A stretch of 64,000 nucleotides of DNA from Caulobacter sp048541825 (GTDB lineage: Bacteria > Pseudomonadota > Alphaproteobacteria > Caulobacterales > Caulobacteraceae): NCBI RefSeq assembly GCF_048541825.1, contig NZ_CP183332.1, positions 2,604,001-2,668,000 on the forward strand, in the 5' to 3' direction. Below, in pieces: positions 41,796-48,186 of this stretch (position 1 is its first letter; every line of letters begins with the position of its first letter). The notes under the pieces are model-generated. The model did not search any database, was not told the DNA's origin, and saw nothing but the letters and a program-made list of their open reading frames with translations. Position numbers and translations under genes: made by a program.

Positions 41796-43016
41796 CTAGC
41801 TCACCGCGAACTTCAGCAGCTTGACCGCATCGAAGTTCTGCACCCCGCCGCCGACGCGCTTGGTGGTGTAGAACAGCACGTGCGGCTTGGCCGAATAGGG
41901 GTCGCGCAGCACCCGCACGCCGGCGCGGTCGGTGATCAGATAGCCTTTTTCGAAGTCGCCGAACGCCAGCGACAGGCTATTGGCGGCCACATCGGGCATG
42001 GCCTCGATCTCGGTGACCGGATAGCCGAGCAGGCTGGCCGACTGGCCCGGCTGCAGGGCCGCGTTCCAGATATAGTTGCCCTGGGCGTCCTTGAACTTGC
42101 GCACGACGCTGACCGTGCGGCGGTTCATCACGAAGCGGCCGTTCTGGCGGTACTGGGATTTGGTCGCGTAGATCAGGTCGATCAGCTTGTCGGTGGGATT
42201 GGCGGCCGCGAAACCGCCGGCGACGCCCGTGGCGAGGTAGCCCATCTGGCCCCAGCTGTACGACGCGTCCGGCGCGGCGGTGTAGGCCAGCAGGCCCTTG
42301 GGCTTGTTGACGCCGTCGCCGCTGATGAAGGCCGTGGTCTCCTGGGCGGCGAAGGCGTCCTGCACCTCCTCGGCCAGCCACTCGTCGATGCTGACATAGG
42401 CGTCGTCCAGCAGGGCCTGGGTGGCGGCCGGGCTGGCATAGAGCTCGCCGGCCGGGAAATCGATCACGTCGAGCGTAGGGGCCGTGGTCTCGGGGCGCGC
42501 GGCGGTCTCGGCCACCCAGGCGGCGGCCAGGCCGGCGGGCGACACCGGCTTGCGGAACGTGCCGGCGCTGATGGTGCGCACCTGGCAGATTTCTCGCATG
42601 GGGCTGGTCGCCGCCAGGCGACGCAGGATCGACCGCTCCAGTTCGGGCGGGGCGACATAGCCGCCGGCCGTGGCCACGCCCGCCGACAGGCCCTTGGCTT
42701 CCAGCAGCAGAGCGGGGGTCTCGCCGGTCTTGATGTAGCGGTCGAAGGCGGCCTTGCGCTCGTCGACATGCGCCAGCGGCGCGTCACCGGCCAGGGACGG
42801 CCTGCGGCTGTCGGCCAGCACGCGGTCCAGGCGGTCCTGAGCCCGCGAAACGGCCTCGTCGATGCGGCTGACCTTTTCCTCCAGCAGCACGTCGGCCCGC
42901 TTGGTTTCGATGGCGGCCAGACGCTGGTCGTTGGCGGCCTTGAAGGCCTCGAACGCGGCCAGCACCTCATGCATCATCGCGCCCGGCGAGGCCGGGGCGT
43001 GTTTGGTCTCTTTCAT
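41796..43016 (-). CDS. GTA major capsid protein, HK97 fold (RcGTA g5-like)
   Basis: A 406-aa capsid protein. The N-terminal scaffold domain (about residues 15-95) is predicted coiled coil (HEVLAAFEAFKAANDQRLAA) and is normally removed by the g4 protease. The HK97 shell domain follows: GGYVAPPELERSILRRL, then GDGVNKPKGLLAY, and YRQNGRFVMNRRTVSVVRKF. It ends in the P-domain strand AGVRVLRDPYSAKPHVLFY. The full frame is intact with no substitutions that would suggest decay. Confidence 0.95.
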   Translation of the reverse strand: MKETKHAPASPGAMMHEVLAAFEAFKAANDQRLAAIETKRADVLLEEKVSRIDEAVSRAQDRLDRVLADSRRPSLAGDAPLAHVDERKAAFDRYIKTGETPALLLEAKGLSAGVATAGGYVAPPELERSILRRLAATSPMREICQVRTISAGTFRKPVSPAGLAAAWVAETAARPETTAPTLDVIDFPAGELYASPAATQALLDDAYVSIDEWLAEEVQDAFAAQETTAFISGDGVNKPKGLLAYTAAPDASYSWGQMGYLATGVAGGFAAANPTDKLIDLIYATKSQYRQNGRFVMNRRTVSVVRKFKDAQGNYIWNAALQPGQSASLLGYPVTEIEAMPDVAANSLSLAFGDFEKGYLITDRAGVRVLRDPYSAKPHVLFYTTKRVGGGVQNFDAVKLLKFAVS

Positions 43017-43044
43017 GGAGTTCTCCGGTTTTTGGAACGGTGGA

Positions 43045-43153
43045 TGCTCCCCCTCCGGGGGAGCTGTCGGCGGAGCCGACTGAGGGGGCCATCTGGGCGA
43101 ATGCCGAGCTGCCCCCTCCGGCCCTCTGGGCCACCTCCCCCGGAGGGGGAGGA
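43045..43153. repeat. Palindromic repeat (GCTCCCCCTCCGGG-type) upstream of the capsid gene
   Basis: GCTCCCCCTCCGGGGGAGC is self-complementary, then CGGCGGAGCCG and GGCCCTCTGGGCC, and a second CCTCCCCCGGAGGGGGAGG. It belongs to the same dispersed family as 46134-46235 and 55033-55143. It lies between capsid and the displaced protease tail. Confidence 0.88.
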
Positions 43154-43161
43154 TCTCTTAG

Positions 43162-43209
43162 TCAGGCGCCGACCACGGTCAGCCGGGCGCCGGGCAGCAT
43201 CGGGAAGGT
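43162..43209 (-). pseudogene. Displaced native 3' end of the GTA prohead protease gene
   Basis: The minus-strand frame reads TFPMLPGARLTVVGA and a stop at 43162-43164. The intact protease ends TFPMLPGARLRVRALE at 43686-43736, so ten consecutive residues are shared. This copy uses GC-rich host codons (TTC CCG, CTG, CGG CTG), whereas the tail now attached to the gene uses TTT CCA, TTA, CTA, CGA. I read this as the original gene end, pushed away by an insertion of about 0.5 kb carrying the orphan gene and a replacement tail. Confidence 0.75.
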
Positions 43210-43232
43210 CCCGACCTTTCCGGGCATTTACA

Positions 43233-43294
43233 CAGCGCGTAGCTCAGTTGCGCGCTGTCCCTCAGACGCGCGTTCAGCGTAGAAACACGCTGAA
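43233..43294 (+). repeat. Two hairpins upstream of the orphan gene
   Basis: CAGCGCG/CGCGCTG (43233-43239, 43251-43257) and TTCAGCGT/ACGCTGAA (43273-43280, 43287-43294) are perfect inverted repeats in the 100 bases before the start codon of the plus-strand orphan. They may be operators, element ends or RNA structures. Confidence 0.6.
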
Positions 43295-43314
43295 GCGAGA
43301 TTGGGAGAAACGAA

Positions 43315-43674
43315 GTGGGACAAAAGGTTTTGGAGGTCGTGCGCCCCGTTTTGCGAGAAGCTTACGACCTGGTCCTAGCGCAGTGGCCCGAGATCATTGT
43401 CGCGGGCGACAAGACCTTTCACCTGAACGACGGCTGCAACATGCGTACTCTGAACGACACGCATTTTCCGATCGAGGACTGGGCTACCCAGACGGCGTTT
43501 CGCGAAGAGATCGACCAAATCATTGGCTCGGTCGAATGGTGCGTCTTCCAGGCGATTCATGGCGCGTTGCAAAACCTGACGAGCTTGAGGAAAGCCGATC
43601 TGGATTTCGAAGCCTTCGTGTCCCGCTTCGACGGCCATCCCAACTACAGGGTGGTTTCCGAAGTCGCAGGCTAG
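43315..43674 (+). CDS. Low-GC orphan gene inserted in the GTA protease gene
   Basis: A 119-aa cytoplasmic protein that I do not recognise. It is fairly acidic, with no TM segment or signal (QKVLEVVRPVLREAYDLVLA, DKTFHLNDGCNMRTLNDTHF, EIDQIIGSVEWCVFQAIHGAL, FEAFVSRFDGHPNYRVV). The start is GTG 43315 with GGGAG 7 bases ahead. Base composition is clearly lower in GC than the flanking genes, with codons such as TTT, ATT, CAA and AGG. It is on the opposite strand to the GTA genes, in a segment that replaced the protease 3' end. Horizontal acquisition is likely; function unknown. Confidence 0.8.
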   Translation: MGQKVLEVVRPVLREAYDLVLAQWPEIIVAGDKTFHLNDGCNMRTLNDTHFPIEDWATQTAFREEIDQIIGSVEWCVFQAIHGALQNLTSLRKADLDFEAFVSRFDGHPNYRVVSEVAG

Positions 43675-43685
43675 GGCGCCATCGC

Positions 43686-44105
43686 TCATTCGAGCGCACG
43701 CACTCGTAGCCGCGCGCCGGGTAACATTGGAAAAGTCACCACCGACACCTCCCACAGCTCCACCCGCTTCAGCACCCGCAGGCTGCCGTCCTGCCGCGCC
43801 TTGACCTGGCGAAAGCCGATGGAGAGGCCGTCCAGCGCCCCGGCCTCGACCAGGGCCGCGACCAGCCTGCCGCGCGGCGTCGCGCGCAGGATCCGCCCAC
43901 GGACGAATAGGCCCTTGGCGTCCTCGACGATCTCGTCCCAGACGCCGACGGGCTCGGCGTCGTCATGCTGGTGCAGCATCTTGACGCCCGCCGCGCCGCT
44001 CGCGGCCAGGCTGCCCTCGAAGGCCCCGGCGGCGGTGACGTCGTCATTGAGGTCGCGGGTCCAGAACAGCGAGGCGTAACCCTCGATCTTCAGCGCGTCG
44101 CTCAT
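43686..44105 (-). CDS. GTA prohead protease (RcGTA g4-like)
   Basis: A 139-aa HK97-type prohead protease. It starts MSDALKIEGYASLFWTRDLN at ATG 44105. The catalytic His is in VKMLHQHDDAEPVGVW, and the Ser region is ALDGLSIGFRQVKA, followed by LKRVELWEVSVVTFPMLPGA. These are all family signatures. It matures the capsid by cutting the scaffold domain of g5. The last 17 codons have unusual codon choice and appear to be a replacement tail brought by the adjoining insertion. It overlaps g3.5 by 4 bases. Confidence 0.93.
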   Translation of the reverse strand: MSDALKIEGYASLFWTRDLNDDVTAAGAFEGSLAASGAAGVKMLHQHDDAEPVGVWDEIVEDAKGLFVRGRILRATPRGRLVAALVEAGALDGLSIGFRQVKARQDGSLRVLKRVELWEVSVVTFPMLPGARLRVRALE

Positions 44106-44350
44106 CGGTCGCGCTCCAGCCGGGTTTCGATGCGGGCCAGCGACGCGCGGGCGGCGGTCGCCTGTTCCTCCAGCCGGGCCAGGCGCTCGGCGACGGGGGC
44201 CTGGGTGTCGAGGCGCTTGTGCATCTCGTCGATCCGGGCCGAGGCGCGCCCGGCCCACATCAGGGCGGCGGCGGCCTGCAGGGCGACGGCTACGATCAGG
44301 GCGACCGAGATCTGGCGGTCCAGCCGCCAGCGGCTTTGGGTGGTGGTCAT
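44102..44350 (-). CDS. Small GTA membrane/coiled-coil protein (RcGTA g3.5-like)
   Basis: An 82-aa protein. One TM helix (ISVALIVAVALQAAAALMWAG) is followed by a coiled coil (ASARIDEMHKRLDTQ...RLARLEEQATAARASLARI). By position between portal and protease, and by layout, it corresponds to the small g3.5 protein of RcGTA, which helps head formation. It overlaps the protease gene by 4 bases. Confidence 0.85.
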   Translation of the reverse strand: MTTTQSRWRLDRQISVALIVAVALQAAAALMWAGRASARIDEMHKRLDTQAPVAERLARLEEQATAARASLARIETRLERDR

Positions 44351-44360
44351 GGGGAAACTC

Positions 44361-44512
44361 CTCCCTTCCCCCTTGATGGGGGAAGGGCTGGGGATGGGGG
44401 TGAACGCGCAGCGTTCAGCGGCTTTCGGGGGAACGCGGTGATGGAGGGGTCTGCGGCCGACGCCGTAGTCACCCCCATCCCAACCCTTCCCCCATCCGCC
44501 GACGGGAAGGGC
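44361..44512. repeat. Palindromic repeat (CCCTTCCCCC-type) between g3.5 and portal
   Basis: CCCTTCCCCCTTGATGGGGG and the opposite arm CCCTTCCCCCATCCGCCGAC, followed by GGGAAGGG, with GATGGGGGTGA / TCACCCCCATC inner arms. It is a near copy of 39301-39434 and ends at the portal stop codon. Confidence 0.85.
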
Positions 44513-45670
44513 TTAACCGTCCAGCCCCGCCAACCTTCTCCGCTCCTCCGGCGTCAGAAAGCTGGCGGCGTCCAGCCGGGCCCAAAGCGTGTCGCGTTCG
44601 GCCGACAGGGCCGGCACGGCGTCGAGGTCCGGCGCGATCCGGGCGCCGGGGAACTTGACCGCCAGCCACGCCGTCATGGCCCGCGCCGCCCGCTCGACCA
44701 GCGGCACCACGGTGTGGCGCCAGAAGGCGGCATTGGCCTCGCGATAGTTGGCGTAGGTGGCGTCGCCGGGAATGCCCAGCAGCTGGGGCGGCACGCCGAA
44801 AGCCAGGGCGATCTCGCGGGCCGCGGCGTGCTTGCCGTCGGTGAAGTCCATCTCGGCCGGGGTCAGGGACATGGCCCGCCAGTCGAGGCCCCCTTCCAGC
44901 AGCAGCGGCCGGCCGGCGTTGTCCGCCCCCGAATGGACCGAGGACAGCTCGGCCTTCAGCCGGTCGAACTGCTCTTCGGAGAGCCGGTCACCCGCGTCAC
45001 GGTTCGAATAGACCAGCGCCCCGGACGGCCTGGCCGAATTGTCCAGCAGCGCCTTGTTCCAGGCGCTGGAGGCGTTGTGCACATCGATGGCGAAGGCCGC
45101 CGCCTCCAGCGGCGACAGGCCGTAGTGATCACTGGTCGGGTTGAACAGCTTCAGGTGCAGCACCGGCAACCAGCCGTCGGCGTCGCGCCCGATCCGCGCC
45201 GTGCGCCCGCCGGCCTGGTAGTCATAGGCCAGCGGCCAGCCGCGCGGGCCGGGCACCAGGGTCATGCGGTCGGGGCGCAGGGCGTAGAGCTCGCCGGGCT
45301 GCTGGCCGTCGCCGGCCGCTTCCAGATAGGCGTTGCCGGCCGTCTGCAGGGTTCCGAAGAACGCCTCCATCAGATCGGGCCCGCCCTGCTCGGGATTGGG
45401 TGTCCGCAGCAGCGTCTGCAGCGGGTGGTCGGGCGCGCGCCGGCCGTCGGCGAACACCACCAGCGGCGTCGCGGCGGCGGCCTCGGCGATCATCCGCACG
45501 CAGCGATAGACGACGGGGTTCTTGGCGAAGCCTTCGCTGGCCAGGGCCGCATAGTCGCGCGGCGTCCATTGCGGCCGCCCGCCCGTGGTCAGGGCGATGA
45601 GCCGGGCGGCGCGGGAGTCTTTCAGCTCTCGCCCGGACTGGGGCGGGCGGGGTTTTCGGAACAGGGGCAT
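44513..45670 (-). CDS. GTA portal protein (RcGTA g3-like)
   Basis: A 385-aa HK97-family phage portal, the dodecameric DNA channel of the head. It starts MPLFRKPRPPQSGRELKDSR at ATG 45670 with GAGAGG upstream; an ATG 33 bases earlier is less likely. The family core includes RDYAALASEGFAKNPVVYRC, IAEAAAATPLVVF, GLSPLEAAAFAIDVHNASSA and LGIPGDATYANYREANAAFW. It ends LTPEERRRLAGLDG. It is intact and full length. Confidence 0.94.
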   Translation of the reverse strand: MPLFRKPRPPQSGRELKDSRAARLIALTTGGRPQWTPRDYAALASEGFAKNPVVYRCVRMIAEAAAATPLVVFADGRRAPDHPLQTLLRTPNPEQGGPDLMEAFFGTLQTAGNAYLEAAGDGQQPGELYALRPDRMTLVPGPRGWPLAYDYQAGGRTARIGRDADGWLPVLHLKLFNPTSDHYGLSPLEAAAFAIDVHNASSAWNKALLDNSARPSGALVYSNRDAGDRLSEEQFDRLKAELSSVHSGADNAGRPLLLEGGLDWRAMSLTPAEMDFTDGKHAAAREIALAFGVPPQLLGIPGDATYANYREANAAFWRHTVVPLVERAARAMTAWLAVKFPGARIAPDLDAVPALSAERDTLWARLDAASFLTPEERRRLAGLDG

Positions 45671-45724
45671 GGAGCCTCTCAGTTGAGAACGGGCAGTAAA
45701 CATGTTAGGGTTGTTTTGAGATAG

Positions 45725-45770
45725 ATCCTCCCCCTCCGGGGGAGGTGGCCCGGAGGGCCGGAGGGGGCAG
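45725..45770. repeat. Half-element palindrome between portal and DUF559 genes
   Basis: CCTCCCCCTCCGGGGGAGG and GGCCCGGAGGGCC hairpins followed by GGAGGGGGC. One arm of the repeat family whose other arms lie at 46134-46235, on the far side of the DUF559 gene. Confidence 0.8.
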
Positions 45771-45784
45771 CGCGGGAGGCGCAG

Positions 45785-46228
45785 ATGAGGGCTTCACTGG
45801 AGCGACGGCTGACCGCCCAGCGCTTCCGAGGAGAGCTGACCCTTCCAGAGGTCTTGCTCTGGCTGAACCTGAAGGGACGCAGACTGAACGGCCTGCACTT
45901 TCGCCGACAGCATCCGATCGGCCCCTACATCCTGGATTTCTATTGCGACGAGCGCCGCTTGGCCGTGGAGGTCGATGGCGAACAACACGCCTTGGGCGAC
46001 CACCCCGAAAGGGATGTCGTCCGTGATCTTTGGCTGGCGGAGCGCGGTATCGCGACCCTTCGCATCACCGCGCGGGACGTGCTGGCTTCGCCAGACGGGG
46101 CGGCGTTGAGCATTCTGGAGTATCTCGGTGCTTGCCCCCTCCGGCCCTCCGGGCCACCTCCCCCAGAGGGGGAGGAGCTGCGCCGCGCTGATGCTCCCCC
46201 TCTGGGGGAGCTGTCGCGGAGCGACTGA
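45785..46228 (+). CDS. DUF559 endonuclease-fold protein between GTA portal and terminase genes
   Basis: A 147-aa protein of the DUF559 family, a PD-(D/E)XK nuclease fold related to very-short-patch repair enzymes. The family signature is LTLPEVLLWLNLKGRRLNGL then HFRRQHPIGPYILDFYC; the nuclease core is LAVEVDGEQHA, with acidic residues and the E-x-D pattern, followed by RDLWLAERGI. From residue 116 (GACPLRPSGPPPPEGEEL onwards) the frame runs into a palindromic repeat that supplies the stop, so the native protein is about 115 aa. It is opposite to the GTA operon and flanked by repeat arms; an inserted gene. Confidence 0.9.
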   Translation: MRASLERRLTAQRFRGELTLPEVLLWLNLKGRRLNGLHFRRQHPIGPYILDFYCDERRLAVEVDGEQHALGDHPERDVVRDLWLAERGIATLRITARDVLASPDGAALSILEYLGACPLRPSGPPPPEGEELRRADAPPLGELSRSD

Positions 46229-46235
46229 GGGGGCG
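46134..46235. repeat. Double palindromic repeat overlapping the DUF559 3' end
   Basis: CCCCCTCCGGCCCTCCGGGC begins a unit with CACCTCCCCCAGAGGGGGAG. An inverted second unit follows (GCTCCCCCTCTGGGGGAGC, then TGTCGCGGAGCGACTGAGGG). Together with 45725-45770 it brackets the nuclease gene. Confidence 0.85.
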
Positions 46236-46251
46236 GCGCCGACTTTTCCGA

Positions 46252-47529
46252 CTAGAGCGTCCGCAACCGCGGCGCCCGCCCCACGCCCAAAATCAACTCA
46301 CTCACCGCCCAGACCAGCGCATCAGCCCGGTCAGGACTGTGGCCCAGATCCCCGGTCCCCAGCGCCATCAGCTCCTCCTCCAGCGCCGGGAAGGCGCCGC
46401 AGTGAACCACCCGGCCCTGCTCGTACAGGGCCGCCACCGGCTCGGCCCGGGCCCGTTTGCCGATCGAGGCGCGGACCAGTTTCACCGCGCAGGGCGGGTC
46501 GGCCTGAACCAGCACCGCGCGGACCATGTCGCCGCCCTGGTTGGCCTCGGCCACCAGGGCGTGGGCGCGAAAGTCATGCGCCGCCGCCACCGCCTGCCGG
46601 GCCCAGCCGTTGGGCGACAGGCCCTTGGCCGAGCGGTCGGCCAGCACGAAGGCCCTGCCGTCCAGCTTGCCCACAACCACGATCCCGCAGGCGTCGCCTG
46701 TGGCCGTGGCCGGCGGGTCGACCGCCACCACCACCCGGTCAAACCGGGCGGGCAAGGCGCCGCGACAACGGGCCAGATCCTCGGCGCGAAACAGGCCGCC
46801 CTCGTCTTCGACGATGACGCCGTCCAGCTCCTGGGCCGCCAGGCGGGTGCCGCCATAGAGCGCCTGCAGAGTGGACAGAAACGCCGGCGCGAGATTGTCG
46901 GCATTCGCCGCCGTGCCGGCCCTCGTGACCGCGACGCCGGGTTCGGCGATCAGGGTCTTGAGCGCCCGGATCGGCCGGGGCGTTGTGGTGACCACCAGCC
47001 TCGGATCCTCGCCCAGCCGCAGGCCAAACCGCAGCATGGCCAGGGTCTGGGCCGGCTTGGGCCAGGCGCAGAACTCGTCGGCCCAGGCGGCGTGGAACTG
47101 CGGGCCGCGCAGACCGTCGGGGTCTTCGGCCGAAAAGGCGTAGGCGACGGCGCCGCTCTTCCACACCAATCTCTTGCGGGTGGTTTCCCAGCGAGGCCGA
47201 TCATCGTGGGGCGAGAGCGCCATGAGGCCCGAAGGCCCCTCGATCATCACCTCGCGCACGTCATGAAAGGTGGGGCCGACCAGGGCGATGCTCAGCGGCT
47301 GGCCGATGAGGCCGGCAACCCAGCTGGCCCCGGCGAAGGTCTTGCCCGCGCCGCGTCCGCCCAGGAACAGCCAGGCCGACCAGGGGTCAGCCGGGGGGCG
47401 CTGGTGGCGTTCCGTCGGACGGAGGCTGCGCAGGCAGGCCGCGACCAGGTCCGGCGGCGTCTTCTCCAGCCACGTGTTTAGTTTCTCGGGAGGCGACAAG
47501 CTTAGCCATGCGTCGGCGGACGTCGGCAT
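46252..47529 (-). CDS. GTA terminase large subunit (RcGTA g2-like)
   Basis: A 425-aa DNA-packaging motor. The ATPase domain has Walker A WLFLGGRGAGKTFAGASW near residue 55 and Walker B FHAAWADEFCAWPKP. The coupling motif is LVVTTTPRP. The nuclease domain acidic residues appear in RVVVAVDPPATATGDACG, VAEANQGGDMV and SPDRADALVWAVSEL. I set the start at ATG 47529 (MPTSADAWLSLSPPEKLNTW), because residues encoded before it (from 47571) are an alternative reading of the upstream gene. GTA terminases package random host DNA headful by headful. Confidence 0.93.
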   Translation of the reverse strand: MPTSADAWLSLSPPEKLNTWLEKTPPDLVAACLRSLRPTERHQRPPADPWSAWLFLGGRGAGKTFAGASWVAGLIGQPLSIALVGPTFHDVREVMIEGPSGLMALSPHDDRPRWETTRKRLVWKSGAVAYAFSAEDPDGLRGPQFHAAWADEFCAWPKPAQTLAMLRFGLRLGEDPRLVVTTTPRPIRALKTLIAEPGVAVTRAGTAANADNLAPAFLSTLQALYGGTRLAAQELDGVIVEDEGGLFRAEDLARCRGALPARFDRVVVAVDPPATATGDACGIVVVGKLDGRAFVLADRSAKGLSPNGWARQAVAAAHDFRAHALVAEANQGGDMVRAVLVQADPPCAVKLVRASIGKRARAEPVAALYEQGRVVHCGAFPALEEELMALGTGDLGHSPDRADALVWAVSELILGVGRAPRLRTL

Positions 47530-47833
47530 GAAGCTCGGCGATACGTTCGGATGTCCAGTCGGATCGGTCATTCATCGGGATCTCCTCGGGATCCGACGAG
47601 GCGGCGCGCGACGGCAGGGCGGTGATCGCCGCCACCGCGCGTGTTCCGGTCTCGCGGAAAAGTTTCAGGGCTCGACCGGCGCGCGCCATCTGCTCGGCGG
47701 TCTTCAGGCGAGCGACGGGTGGGTCGCTCGTGGTGGTCTCGCAGGCCGCCACGGCCGCCTCGACATAGTAGGCGGTGACCAGGTCCTGCACATAGGCAAG
47801 GGCGGCTTCGATCTCTTCGCTTCTGTGGGCCAT
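47387..47833 (-). CDS. First gene of the GTA cluster, terminase small subunit candidate (RcGTA g1 position)
   Basis: A 148-aa protein with host-like codon use. The N-terminal part is helical (EEIEAALAYVQDLVTAYYVE, AEQMARAGRALKLFRETG), the linker runs to residue about 88, and WTSERIAELHADVRRRMAKL follows. A Pro/Gly tail is encoded over the start of the terminase gene. It overlaps terL by about 140 bases in another frame. Position and helical character suggest the small terminase, but I see no clear sequence match to RcGTA g1, so the role is inferred. A palindrome lies just upstream. Confidence 0.6.
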   Translation of the reverse strand: MAHRSEEIEAALAYVQDLVTAYYVEAAVAACETTTSDPPVARLKTAEQMARAGRALKLFRETGTRAVAAITALPSRAASSDPEEIPMNDRSDWTSERIAELHADVRRRMAKLVASRETKHVAGEDAAGPGRGLPAQPPSDGTPPAPPG

Positions 47834-47857
47834 GACACAAAGATACAGGACCAGCGG

Positions 47858-47878
47858 GCGCCTCTGATCCAGAGGCGC
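47858..47878. promoter_or_regulatory. Perfect palindrome at the head of the GTA cluster
   Basis: GCGCCTCTG-ATC-CAGAGGCGC, a 9-bp perfect inverted repeat, ends 24 bases upstream of the first GTA ATG. TTGAAA lies further upstream on the same strand. A site for a GTA regulator is plausible; in C. crescentus the GTA is controlled by dedicated regulators. A hairpin in the 5' leader is the alternative. The rest of 47879-48050 shows nothing recognisable. Confidence 0.45.
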
Positions 47879-48050
47879 GAGAAAGTTTCAAGTTGTTGAT
47901 TTCGCTGCACTCAATTCGCTGAACGCAGAGGATAGAGGGCAGCGTATCCCCGTGGTCGGGCCCAGCGGCGCTGAATACGCGGGACTATGGGGCCGTGCGC
48001 TGGGAAGCCTGACGGGCCAGGAATCTGTGGATAACTTTGGAGGATGACGC

Positions 48051-48182
48051 CTTCCCTCTCCCCTTGCGGGAGAGGGTGGCCCGCGAAGCGGGTCGGGTGA
48101 GGGGTCGCACGGGCCTTTCCGAGAGGGCTTTCAACCCCTCATCCGGCGCTGCGCGCCACCTTCTCCCGCAAGGGGAGAAGGG
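48051..48182. repeat. Palindromic repeat (CCTTCTCCCC-type) between the GTA cluster and the YcgN gene
   Basis: CCCTCTCCCCTTGCGGGAGA and CTTCTCCCGCAAGGGGAGAAG arms, with GTGAGGGGT and AACCCCTCA inner arms, form a full element like 41639-41790. Confidence 0.88.
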
Positions 48183-48186
48183 CCCC

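Noticed and set aside
41502..43709. 735-codon plus-strand frame across the GTA capsid gene
   Set aside because: Runs antisense through capsid, two repeats and the orphan gene in a different frame; not a real protein.
32602..47833. Cluster considered as an ordinary prophage
   Set aside because: Only head, packaging and tail genes of GTA type are present, with no integrase, replication, lysogeny or lysis genes.
36425..48182. Regularly recurring palindromes considered as a CRISPR array
   Set aside because: Elements are 100-160 bases, separated by genes, and not direct repeats with unique spacers.
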